From NCBI GenBank assembly GCA_002412555.1, contig DHVH01000321.1, positions 1 through 19,695 of the forward strand: a stretch of DNA of 19,695 nucleotides. The letters are read 5' to 3'. Positions 8,302 to 15,435 of this stretch are shown in pieces. This DNA is from Marinilabiliaceae bacterium UBA5213. GTDB lineage: Bacteria; Bacteroidota; Bacteroidia; Bacteroidales; Marinilabiliaceae. Within the stretch, counting starts at the first letter, position 1, and each line of letters opens with the position of its first letter. The notes under the pieces are model-generated. The model worked only from the letters and a program-made list of their open reading frames with translations. It was not told where the DNA came from and ran no database searches. A program made the translations under genes and the position numbers.

Positions 8302-8740
8302 ATAGTGTAACTGACCACTGGTCTTCGATGTTACCTTTCCAGTCGCTGAATTTTTCATCGCCACCCCTCACTTTCCAGTCCGAATCGATGGTGAGTTTGG
8401 AGCTGATGCCGCCACGGGGATTGAATACCATCACCACGCGTACTCTCTCGGGTTCGTAAACCTCCATCACATGATCGTAAAACACATTGATCAGGCGTTC
8501 ATACGATACGGTGATGTTGCGTAAGGCGTAAACATATTGCTTGAGTGATTTTAATTCGATGATCCTTTTCTTGGGGTAGAAGGTCAGGAATACATCTGCA
8601 AAGTCAGGCTGCTCTTTAACACCCAAAAAGGTGAATTCCGGAATTTTTATTTTTATCTCATACGCTTCGCCGGTTGGGTTGGGAAGTGATTTGAGTATGC
8701 TGGCATCAATGTCTTTGTAAGTAAGGATCTTTTTTTCCAT
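8300..8740 (-). CDS. QueF-like T-fold protein, apparently without the catalytic cysteine
   Basis: The product has 146 residues. ATG 8740 is chosen over TTG 8773 because a perfect -7 promoter element sits at 8771-8778. The fold family is that of preQ0 reductase QueF, which makes preQ1 in queuosine synthesis: IPEFTFLG..QPDFAD (34-48), IELKSLKQY (61-69), LRNITVSYE (73-81) and NPRGGISS (107-114) align with the B. subtilis enzyme. The substrate-binding Glu is kept in ELKSLK and at Glu81, and the catalytic Asp is kept as Asp46. The thioimide-forming Cys (Cys55 in B. subtilis, in SLCPKTGQPDF) is replaced: this protein reads FLGVKEQPDF, one residue shorter with Gly40 in its place. The His before the second Glu is Tyr80. 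It may be non-reducing, a binder, or a different T-fold enzyme. It is a monocistronic unit between repeat-rich gaps. Confidence 0.82.
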   Translation of the reverse strand: MEKKILTYKDIDASILKSLPNPTGEAYEIKIKIPEFTFLGVKEQPDFADVFLTFYPKKRIIELKSLKQYVYALRNITVSYERLINVFYDHVMEVYEPERVRVVMVFNPRGGISSKLTIDSDWKVRGGDEKFSDWKGNIEDQWSVTL

Positions 8741-8770
8741 TTTTATAAAATAGGTGTCAAATTGAGACTG

Positions 8771-8778
8771 CAAATGTA
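8771..8778 (-). promoter_or_regulatory. Bacteroidota -7 promoter element for the QueF-like gene
   Basis: Plus-strand CAAATGTA reads TACATTTG on the minus strand, a full TAnnTTTG match. It gives a leader of about 20 bases to ATG 8740 and excludes the upstream TTG start, which lies inside the element. No clear -33 TTG is seen at normal spacing. Confidence 0.6.
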
Positions 8779-8840
8779 GTGTTTTTGTTCAACCACTTAA
8801 AATCCCAAACGTAAAAAGTGCTTCAAAAGATGATTTTTAG

Positions 8841-8856
8841 CAGGTGATATCATCTG
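8841..8856. repeat. Short palindrome next to the REP-like element
   Basis: CAGGTGAT followed directly by ATCATCTG is a 16-base inverted repeat with 7 of 8 pairs matching. It lies 6 bases from the larger palindrome at 8863-8883. It may be part of the same repeat element or an operator. Confidence 0.4.
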
Positions 8857-8862
8857 CTGCTG

Positions 8863-8883
8863 GGCGTAGTTTTAAACTACGCC
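8863..8883. repeat. REP-like perfect palindrome, copy 2
   Basis: Ten-base arms (GGCGTAGTTT and AAACTACGCC) flank a single central base, followed by AATCC. It resembles the diverged copy at 8201-8226, and the two bracket the QueF-like gene. The dispersed GC-rich palindrome form is typical of REP-like intergenic elements. Confidence 0.6.
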
Positions 8884-8901
8884 AATCCATATCGTCAAAA
8901 A

Positions 8902-8976
8902 AATCTGTACTCATCTGTGTAAATCTGTGGACAAATCCCTTTTATCAATCCCCGTTAACCCGGTTTTGCCAACCGT
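8902..8976. repeat. Two-block direct repeat, copy 1
   Basis: Block A (8902-8932) begins AATCTGTACTCATCTG and ends AATCTGTGGAC, with an internal ATCTGTG repetition. Block B (8953-8976) contains CGTTAACCCGG and CCAACCGT and can form a CGGTT/AACCG hairpin. The same blocks in the same order recur at 9027-9091. Confidence 0.75.
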
Positions 8977-9026
8977 CCCCCTCTTTGCGTAATTTTATTC
9001 TACACCCATCATTTTAATTTTAAAAT

Positions 9027-9091
9027 AATCTGTGCTCATCTGTGTAAATCTGTGGACCAAAAAACTGCGTTAACCCGGTTTTGCCAACCGT
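9027..9091. repeat. Two-block direct repeat, copy 2
   Basis: Block A (9027-9057) matches 30 of 31 bases of copy 1, and block B (9068-9091) matches all 24 bases. The spacer is 10 bases here against 20 in copy 1, so the blocks are conserved while the spacer is not. Confidence 0.75.
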
Positions 9092-9115
9092 GCCCCTTAT
9101 TTAGTTTATCCAGTC

Positions 9116-9148
9116 TTGCCTTATTCGCACCGAATTTTCATACCTTTG
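9116..9148 (+). promoter_or_regulatory. Promoter for rlmD
   Basis: TTG at 9116-9118 and TACCTTTG at 9141-9148 match the Bacteroidota -33 and -7 elements with 22 bases between them. Transcription should start near 9155, leaving about 15 bases before the GTG at 9171, which supports that start. Confidence 0.65.
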
Positions 9149-9170
9149 CGGCAAATTTAAAAGAGACGAA

Positions 9171-10580
9171 GTGGGACGTTCCAGAAGAAATAAACCCTTG
9201 CTCGAGCGCCTGGTAATTACCGATGTGGCGGCCGAAGGTAAGGCTTTAGGCAAAGTAGATGATCAGGTGGTTTTTGTCACCCAAACAATACCTGGTGACA
9301 TCGTAGATGTGCAGGTAACCAAAAAGCGCAAAAAATTCTTTGAAGGTTTTCCGGTAAAGTTCCACTACTATTCAGATATGCGGGTGGAGCCGGTTTGCGA
9401 GCATTTTGGGGTATGTGGTGGTTGCAAATGGCAGTCCTTACCCTATAAGGAGCAACTTTTTTATAAAGAGCGGGAAGTCGTCAACAATCTTAAGCGCATT
9501 GGTAAAGTTGAGCTGCCCGAAGTCATGCCCATAATGGGATCACCTGCAGAGACTTTCTATCGTAATAAATTGGAATTTACTTTCTCGAATAAGCGGTGGC
9601 GTACTCAGGAAGAGTTGGATAGCGGAGAGGAATTTTCTGATAACAACGGACTGGGTTTTCATGTGCCAGGTATGTTCGACAAGGTGGTGGACATAAAAAA
9701 ATGTCACTTACAGTCGGAGCCCTCCAATGCCATTCGCCTGGCGGTACGGGAATATGCTTTGGCCAACAATCTGCCATTCTTTGATTTACGGGCTCAAACG
9801 GGTTTGCTGCGCACCATGATGATTCGCACCACTACAACCGGTGAAGTAATGGTGGTTATCGTTTTCTTTTACGAAGATGAGCAGGTGCGCAAGGGGTTAA
9901 TGAATCACCTGATGGATTTGTTTCTTCAAGTCACCTCTTGGATGTATGTGATCAATCCAAAAGCCAACGATACCTTCGGCGATTTGGAGGTGTTGTTGCA
10001 TGCTGGTCGTGATCATATTTTTGAAGTGATGGAGGATCTGAAATTCAAAATCGGCCCCAAGAGCTTTTTTCAAACCAATTCTGAGCAGGCCTTGCATCTA
10101 TATGAGGTTGCCCGGGAGTTTGCCGGACTAACAGGTAAGGAAGTCGTTTACGATTTATACACCGGGACTGGCACCATTGCCAACTTTGTCGCCCACAATG
10201 CCTCCAAAGTTATCGGCATCGAGTATGTGCCCGAAGCCATTGAAGATGCCTTGGTTAATTCTGAACTCAACGGAATTACCAATACGGTGTTTATGGCCGG
10301 TGATATGAAGGATTTGTTAACGACTGAGCTCTTTGAAACGCATGGTCGGCCCGATGTCATCATTACCGACCCGCCACGCGCCGGCATGCATGCCGATGTG
10401 GTAGAAACCATTTTGCATGCCGCACCGGATAAAATTGTTTATGTGAGTTGCAATTCTGCCACTCAGGCCCGTGATTTGAGTCTGCTGGACATGCGCTATA
10501 GGGTCACCCGCGTTCAGCCGGTCGATATGTTTCCGCACACCCACCACGTTGAGAACGTTGTGCTTTTGGAGCGGCGATAA
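9171..10580 (+). CDS. rlmD: 23S rRNA (uracil-1939-C5)-methyltransferase RlmD family
   Basis: The product has 469 residues and a GTG start fixed by the promoter just upstream. An N-terminal TRAM RNA-binding domain (about 10-68, with GKALGKVDDQVVFV and IPGDIVDV) precedes the iron-sulfur cysteines Cys76, Cys82, Cys85 and Cys178 (VCEHFGVCGGCKWQ and KKCHL), the pattern of the [4Fe-4S] cluster in RumA/RlmD. The methyltransferase domain has motif I YDLYTGTGTIANF, ITDPPRAGMH and the nucleophile Cys427 in VYVSCNSATQARDL. The usual Pro after SCN is Ser here. The family adds a methyl group to C5 of a uridine in rRNA or tRNA using SAM. The paralogue RlmC/RumB and the tRNA enzyme TrmA share much of this; the TRAM domain and full cluster favour RlmD, but target position needs phylogeny. 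It appears monocistronic. Confidence 0.9.
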   Translation: MGRSRRNKPLLERLVITDVAAEGKALGKVDDQVVFVTQTIPGDIVDVQVTKKRKKFFEGFPVKFHYYSDMRVEPVCEHFGVCGGCKWQSLPYKEQLFYKEREVVNNLKRIGKVELPEVMPIMGSPAETFYRNKLEFTFSNKRWRTQEELDSGEEFSDNNGLGFHVPGMFDKVVDIKKCHLQSEPSNAIRLAVREYALANNLPFFDLRAQTGLLRTMMIRTTTTGEVMVVIVFFYEDEQVRKGLMNHLMDLFLQVTSWMYVINPKANDTFGDLEVLLHAGRDHIFEVMEDLKFKIGPKSFFQTNSEQALHLYEVAREFAGLTGKEVVYDLYTGTGTIANFVAHNASKVIGIEYVPEAIEDALVNSELNGITNTVFMAGDMKDLLTTELFETHGRPDVIITDPPRAGMHADVVETILHAAPDKIVYVSCNSATQARDLSLLDMRYRVTRVQPVDMFPHTHHVENVVLLERR

Positions 10581-10686
10581 AATTGTTCTGAGTTTATAAT
10601 TATTCTAAATAGGTTTATTTTTGGGTTTCACGGAGGTTGGAGTCTTAAAAGAGATTAAGTTGTAGAATCTGCTGTAAAACACATAT

Positions 10687-10718
10687 CCCAATAAAAGACC
10701 CCAGAGTCTTTTATTGGG
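10687..10718 (+). terminator. Intrinsic terminator after rlmD
   Basis: Thirteen perfect pairs (10687-10699 with 10706-10718; CCCAATAAAAGAC and GTCTTTTATTGGG) enclose a 6-base loop and are followed by ATTTTATT. It lies 106 bases past the rlmD stop and immediately before the next promoter, so it probably insulates the two units. Confidence 0.8.
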
Positions 10719-10725
10719 ATTTTAT

Positions 10726-10733
10726 TATATTTG
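10726..10733 (+). promoter_or_regulatory. Bacteroidota -7 promoter element for the PepSY-TM gene
   Basis: TATATTTG is a full TAnnTTTG match. Transcription should start near 10740, about 24 bases before ATG 10764. The -33 region falls in the terminator stem and lacks a clear TTG. Confidence 0.55.
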
Positions 10734-10763
10734 TGCAACACAAATTCTGAATTACCTGCATAT

Positions 10764-12290
10764 ATGAAACAAAACTGGCGCATCTATCAAAAACTCCACC
10801 GCTGGCCGGGACTCATACTCTCTTTTCTATTACTGTATTTCGGCATAACCGGAATTTTATTGAATCACCGGGAAATGATTGCACCATTGGACGTGCCCCG
10901 CAGTTGGCTGCCAGAGAGTTATCATTACCAGAATTGGAACAATGCGGCCATTAAGGGCCAACTCACCATTGGCGGGGACAGCATTCTTATGTATGGCAGT
11001 ATCGGTATCTGGATGACTGATCGCCACTTTTCGAGCTATCAGTCCTTCAACGCAGGACTGCCGAAAGGAGCAGACGGGCGTCGCATTTTTGACCTTCATC
11101 AGACCGAAGACGGGCACTTGTATGCTGCGACTTTGTTCGGACTATATGCTTATGATGAGCGGGCAAAGTTGTGGCAAAAATTTGATTTAGATGTGGATAT
11201 CTCACGCTTTGTGGGTATTGAAAATGTGGGAGATACCATTTATGCTTTCAATCGTTCCTATTTGTTTGTCGGACAGTCCGCCGGTCCACACACCCAATGG
11301 GATAAAATTGAGCTGAAAGCTACACCCAACTACAAACAACGGGTCAGTCTCATGAAGACCATTTGGAAACTGCATTCCGGAGAAATACTGGGACTGCCGG
11401 GACAGTTGTTTGTGGATGTATTGGGATTGGTGACAATTTTTCTGTCGCTAACCGGCATTATCTGGTTTTACTTTCCCGACTGGATCAAGCGTCGGAAAAG
11501 AGCCGGAAAACCACGGCAAAAATTGATTCGTATAAATGCCTGGTCGCTTCGCTGGCACAATAAAATAGGCGCATGGACCTTCGTTTTTTTGGCCTTTCTC
11601 TATTTCACCGGCATTTTTCTGAGACCCCCATTTCTCATTGCCATTGCACGCTCGGAAGTACCGCCCATTCCATTCACCCACCTCGATCAGTCCAACCCCT
11701 GGTACGATAAGCTGCGCGATTTGCTTTACGATGGTGAAAAGGACTTGATGCTGGTTTCCACATTGGATGGGATGTTTTGGCTCAATCGAAACACCTTTGA
11801 ATTGCACCGTTTCGCGGTGCAACCGCCGGTGAGTGTAATGGGCATCAATGTTTTTGAGCCTTATGCGGATGGCGCATATCTTATCGGTTCCTTTAGCGGA
11901 TTGTTTCTGTGGCACCCATCACATCCTGAAATTTGGAATTTTGCCCAAGGCAAAATTCATGTGGGGCAGAGTGGGGGACGACCAGTTGGGGATTTTAAGG
12001 TGACCGGAGCCTTGCGTGATGCTGACGGAAATCGATATATGGTGGACTACGATAAAGGTGTATTGCCTTTGTGGCACCAGCAACCCTTTCCTTCCATGCC
12101 GGATAATATGCTTCAGGAATCTGGCCTTTCCCTATGGAATGTTTCGTTGGAGATTCATACCGGGCGCTTTTTCTCAGGCTTTTTGGGTGATTTTTACATA
12201 CTGCTGGTGCCGCTGAGCGGATTGGCTGGTGTAATGGTGGTCATCAGCGGTTACATCCTTTACAGGCGCAAGTACCAAAAAAGAAGGTAA
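10764..12290 (+). CDS. PepSY-associated TM-helix protein with propeller-like periplasmic loops
   Basis: The product has 508 residues. ATG 10764 is chosen because the longer TTG start (10731) overlaps the -7 element. Four membrane helices lie about 14-33, 214-237, 265-286 and 471-498. The family's histidines are present: KLHRWPG (His12) and NHRE (His35) flank helix 1, KLHSGEI precedes helix 2, and RWHNKIG precedes helix 3. PepSY-TM proteins sit in the inner membrane and are linked to reduction of ferric siderophores, often near TonB receptors. Here the large loops lack an obvious PepSY domain. Instead they carry short beta units resembling the propeller blades of hybrid sensors (IFDLHQTEDGHLYAATLFG about 112-130, and a GLFLWHP segment about 378-384). 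No iron-uptake gene is adjacent. It converges on the sugar-binding lipoprotein gene with a 13-base gap. The reductase role is inference. Confidence 0.82.
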   Translation: MKQNWRIYQKLHRWPGLILSFLLLYFGITGILLNHREMIAPLDVPRSWLPESYHYQNWNNAAIKGQLTIGGDSILMYGSIGIWMTDRHFSSYQSFNAGLPKGADGRRIFDLHQTEDGHLYAATLFGLYAYDERAKLWQKFDLDVDISRFVGIENVGDTIYAFNRSYLFVGQSAGPHTQWDKIELKATPNYKQRVSLMKTIWKLHSGEILGLPGQLFVDVLGLVTIFLSLTGIIWFYFPDWIKRRKRAGKPRQKLIRINAWSLRWHNKIGAWTFVFLAFLYFTGIFLRPPFLIAIARSEVPPIPFTHLDQSNPWYDKLRDLLYDGEKDLMLVSTLDGMFWLNRNTFELHRFAVQPPVSVMGINVFEPYADGAYLIGSFSGLFLWHPSHPEIWNFAQGKIHVGQSGGRPVGDFKVTGALRDADGNRYMVDYDKGVLPLWHQQPFPSMPDNMLQESGLSLWNVSLEIHTGRFFSGFLGDFYILLVPLSGLAGVMVVISGYILYRRKYQKRR

Positions 12291-12303
12291 GCGTCTTTGC
12301 TTG

Positions 12304-13359
12304 TTAGTTGCTGTAAACTTCGGCTCTTGTATAAACCCCGCCATCAATCAAAATCGCGTCCAGATTTTCACGCGTTACCACAATGGAGTTGATCTGAACG
12401 GTTGGCACTTGCTTGTATCCGTTGTTGGTATATACCACACCAAATTCATCCAGTTTATCCCCTTGTAATAGGGCTACTGCCACTTCCGCCGCTGTATAGG
12501 CAATTTCCTTAAAAGGGTGATACATGGTTATGTGTTGTTTACCGGCCACTAGGTCGCGCACAGATTCCAGTTGGGCATCCTGACCCGTTATTACCACTTT
12601 TCCGTCAAGATCCCATTCGGATAACACATCAATCATGCCATGGGCCATGCCATCAAAGCAGGCAATAATAGCATCCGGATGCGTCTGCGAATTATTAAGA
12701 AATTGCTTCAATTCAAAGGCCGCGTTATTGGCGTCCCAATTTTCGGTGAAGGTTCTGTAAAGAATCCTAATTTGACCATTTTCAACAGAAGGCGCTAACA
12801 TGGAATCAATGGATGCCTGGAGTTCCACCGCATTTCGGTCAAACTTGTCACCCCCAAATAGCATGTAATTACCACGGGGTACTTGACTTAAGGCATAACC
12901 AGCCATGCCTTCGCCCAGACTTTGGTTATTGCCGGCAATGTACATATCTAAATCACTATTAGGAATAAGACGGTTATAGGCCATGACCGGAATGCCATCC
13001 GCTTTAAAATCGCGCACTATGGCGTTGGCCGTTATTTCATTAATGTAAATAAGGACCAACATGTTTATGCCCTGGGCTTTCATTTCCATGGCCTTTTGGT
13101 ATTGCAAAGCAGCATTGTTATCGGCATGGTCAACAATGACCTCAGCTCCCAGTTCCCTGGCTCTTTCGGCGAAATAATTCGTCTCAACCACAAAGCGATG
13201 AGTAACGTCAGATGAATATAAAAAGCCAATTTTCATATCCTCCTTTGATGAGCAGGAAGAAAATAGACCAAGTATGGTGATAACTAAAATAAACATCAAG
13301 TTGAATGATTTTTTTCTCAGTCTAGAAGAGGAAAAAGATAAAAAGTGGTGTGTTGTCAT
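12304..13359 (-). CDS. XylF-like periplasmic sugar-binding lipoprotein
   Basis: The product has 351 residues. It has a long basic N-region (SRLRKK), a hydrophobic core (MFILVITILGLF) and a lipobox ending SSC (Cys36), followed by SSKED. Starting at Met22 would remove all positive charge, so ATG 13357-13359 is kept. The mature part is a type I periplasmic binding protein closest to XylF: KIGFLYSS, VMAYNRLIPNSD, YIAGNNQSLGE, GNYMLFGGDKFDRNA, GMIDVLSEW, VVITGQDAQLESVRDLVAGK and ITMYHPF. XylF binds xylose for an ABC importer, but no permease or ATPase gene is in the window. Instead the gene is divergent from a chemoreceptor, 226 bases away, which suggests it presents a sugar to that receptor. K-E-D at +3 to +5 after the cysteine could signal outer-membrane or surface placement. 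The ligand is uncertain (pentose or another aldose). Confidence 0.87.
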   Translation of the reverse strand: MTTHHFLSFSSSRLRKKSFNLMFILVITILGLFSSCSSKEDMKIGFLYSSDVTHRFVVETNYFAERARELGAEVIVDHADNNAALQYQKAMEMKAQGINMLVLIYINEITANAIVRDFKADGIPVMAYNRLIPNSDLDMYIAGNNQSLGEGMAGYALSQVPRGNYMLFGGDKFDRNAVELQASIDSMLAPSVENGQIRILYRTFTENWDANNAAFELKQFLNNSQTHPDAIIACFDGMAHGMIDVLSEWDLDGKVVITGQDAQLESVRDLVAGKQHITMYHPFKEIAYTAAEVAVALLQGDKLDEFGVVYTNNGYKQVPTVQINSIVVTRENLDAILIDGGVYTRAEVYSN

Positions 13360-13510
13360 AATATATGATAATGGATTTAATTAGTGTTTTTTGTTTGTTT
13401 TGGTTTCCTCTCAAAAAAACAGAATCGTCCTATCCCTTATAATTAGCTTAAAGGCGCAAAAAGAAGTTTCTTCTGCTAATTATTTTTTTAATGGATAAAA
13501 CTACTACTTT

Positions 13511-13528
13511 TATGCTCAAAAGAGCATA
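13511..13528. promoter_or_regulatory. Inverted repeat, candidate operator upstream of the chemoreceptor gene
   Basis: TATGCTC (13511-13517) and GAGCATA (13522-13528) are perfect 7-base arms around AAAA. It sits 57 bases before the chemoreceptor ATG and overlaps the likely start point of a near-match -7 element (TACTTTTA, 13505-13512). A weaker inverted repeat, AGAAG/CTTCT, lies at 13462-13474. The rest of the 226-base divergent gap is AT-rich with no exact TAnnTTTG on either strand. Confidence 0.5.
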
Positions 13529-13585
13529 GGATTTAACAGAAATTTTAAAATCGCTTTTGCAATAAACCTGAAATTCTTTTATATA

Positions 13586-15364
13586 ATGAAGTGGAGAGAT
13601 CTAAATATCAATAAGAAAATAAGAAGTACCCTGGGATTTGTGTTGTTGTTGGCTTTTATGATGGGTGGTTATACACTTATTAATTTGATGCGAGTGAATA
13701 AGGGGATTGGTACCTTATCCAATCAATACATACCCTATGTTAATGAGGCGATTCTGGTCTCTCAAGCCTGGTGGAGAATGTCTGAATTTGCACGTTCCTA
13801 CGATTTTACGGCTGATGAGTATTACTCTTTCCGCAGCAATGTAGAATACAACCAATTTGTTGAGGCACTGGAAACTTTAATCGAGATGGATGCGGAATTG
13901 GAAAACAATTCAAACGAAGGGGTTTTATTACCCTTAAAGGGTCTGGTGGACGAGTACCGAGTGCATATGGAAAGCTATTTTCCTCTGCAACAAAGCATGC
14001 ACCTTCAACAAAAGGCCTTGGCTGAGAATGCCTCTGAGCTGTTTTCAGAAGTGAAGAACTACCGGTCAAATGCTGCTACGCAATTGGCGGGGACTATGGC
14101 ACTTGGCTTATGGGGGGAAATTCAGTCGCACGTTGCTGAGCGTTCATCGGTGCGTATGCTTGAAAAAATGGCTGATTTGAATCAACTCAATGCTCAAATT
14201 TCCAGAAATTATTATCCAGGAGATGTGAAAGACTTGCTGGAGACTTTTGTGATGGTGGCCGAGTCTTTTATCAAAGCTTATAGTGCCGCACGTCAGGCCG
14301 AAATCAGAGGGTTTGAGCTGGCTAAGGATATTATGTGGGAAATACGTACGGTATCTGATATGGGACAGGATCAGATGAAGGTCATGGGTGATGATGCCAT
14401 TCGCATTGTTGGAATGGTTCGTTCCCTGATTATTATGGCCGTACTTGTTTTGCTGGTTGTGGGATTACTTATTTTCTGGTACCTGCCACCTTCTATCACC
14501 AAACCGATATTGGAAGGCGTTAACAACGCAGAGAAAATCGCCAATGGCGATTTAACAGTGACCTTTGATACCACCCGTAAGGATGAAGTGGGGCGCTTGT
14601 CCCTGGCTCTTAACAATATGGTGTCTAACTTGAAAGAAATACTTAACGACATTGCCGCAAGTGCCCGAGAGATTGGAGAGTCTGGCGAAAAATTAGTAGC
14701 CGAATCAGAGGAAATGGCTGATGGTGCCAACCAGCAGGCTGCTGCTGCTGAAGAGGTTTCTTCATCAATGGAAGAGATGTATGCCAATATTCAACAGAAT
14801 ACAGAGAATGCCAAGATGACTGAAGGCATTGCGCTGAAGGCTACTGTGAATATGATGGCCAGCAATAAAACCTCCAAGGTGGCGGCTGATAACATGCAGG
14901 AGATCACTCAAAAGGTTTCCATTATTGGGGATATCGCCTTTCAGACCAATATATTAGCGCTGAATGCCGCTGTAGAAGCGGCACGTGCAGGGGTTGAGGG
15001 ACGCGGTTTTGCCGTGGTGGCAGCAGAGGTGCGCAAACTGGCCGAACGCAGTCAGCTGGCAGCAGCTGAAATCAATCAAGTGTCACGCGCCACCTTCGAG
15101 TCTTCGCAGGAAGCCCGTCTTCAACTAGAACATTTAGCCCCTGAAATAGAAAAGACAGCCAATTTGGTGCAGGAAATTGCCATGGCTTCTTTAGAGCAGG
15201 TGGCAGGTGTGGAGCAGATTAACAACGCCTTACAGCAGTTGAATACAGTCACCCAGCGCAACGCAGCCAATTCTGAACAAATCAACACCGCCGCTCATAG
15301 ATTGGAGACTCTGGCTGAGCGTCTTAACCAAACACTGGTGAAATTTAAACTGGATAATAATTGA
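13586..15364 (+). CDS. Methyl-accepting chemotaxis protein
   Basis: The product has 592 residues. TM1 is about 14-37 and TM2 about 280-302, leaving a helical periplasmic sensor of about 240 residues, larger than a plain four-helix bundle and possibly of the two-module helical type. A HAMP domain follows (about 303-355, TKPILEGVNNAEKIANGDL, then DEVGRLSLALNNM). The cytoplasmic coiled-coil has a methylation-type segment (QQAAAAEEVSSSMEEM about 381-396) and the conserved signalling tip (FQTNILALNAA, then GRGFAVVAAEVRKLAERS, about 450-490), which contacts CheA and CheW. There is no NWETF-like tail for CheR docking. It is divergent from a sugar-binding lipoprotein, as if the two form one sensory unit. 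No che genes are in the window. Many Bacteroidota lack chemotaxis genes, so the presence is informative; output could be gliding control. Confidence 0.92.
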   Translation: MKWRDLNINKKIRSTLGFVLLLAFMMGGYTLINLMRVNKGIGTLSNQYIPYVNEAILVSQAWWRMSEFARSYDFTADEYYSFRSNVEYNQFVEALETLIEMDAELENNSNEGVLLPLKGLVDEYRVHMESYFPLQQSMHLQQKALAENASELFSEVKNYRSNAATQLAGTMALGLWGEIQSHVAERSSVRMLEKMADLNQLNAQISRNYYPGDVKDLLETFVMVAESFIKAYSAARQAEIRGFELAKDIMWEIRTVSDMGQDQMKVMGDDAIRIVGMVRSLIIMAVLVLLVVGLLIFWYLPPSITKPILEGVNNAEKIANGDLTVTFDTTRKDEVGRLSLALNNMVSNLKEILNDIAASAREIGESGEKLVAESEEMADGANQQAAAAEEVSSSMEEMYANIQQNTENAKMTEGIALKATVNMMASNKTSKVAADNMQEITQKVSIIGDIAFQTNILALNAAVEAARAGVEGRGFAVVAAEVRKLAERSQLAAAEINQVSRATFESSQEARLQLEHLAPEIEKTANLVQEIAMASLEQVAGVEQINNALQQLNTVTQRNAANSEQINTAAHRLETLAERLNQTLVKFKLDNN

Positions 15365-15435
15365 TTGATTCGATAATATTTGGGGCTTATTTCCGCCTCA
15401 GGGAAAAGGCGTAAAGAAAAATTAATGTTTTTTCG

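Larger units (their letters stand above)
8741..9170. other. Repeat-rich intergenic region between the QueF-like gene and rlmD
   Basis: These 430 bases carry two divergent promoters (minus at 8771-8778, plus at 9116-9148), two adjacent palindromes (8841-8856 and 8863-8883), and two copies of a two-block direct repeat (8902-8976 and 9027-9091). No open frame or RNA gene is recognisable. Confidence 0.7.

Noticed and set aside
8902..9091. CRISPR array
   Set aside because: Only two copies, two-part repeats and short unequal spacers; no cas genes nearby.
11448..11915. 155-codon minus-strand frame
   Set aside because: Antisense to the PepSY-TM gene, which has clear membrane helices in the sense frame.
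14371..14787. 138-codon minus-strand frame
   Set aside because: Antisense to the chemoreceptor; the Ser/Ala-rich composition mirrors the coding strand.
15394..15411. CGCCT/AGGCG hairpin as terminator of the chemoreceptor gene
   Set aside because: Only five pairs with an 8-base loop and an A-rich, not T-rich, tail; too weak to call.
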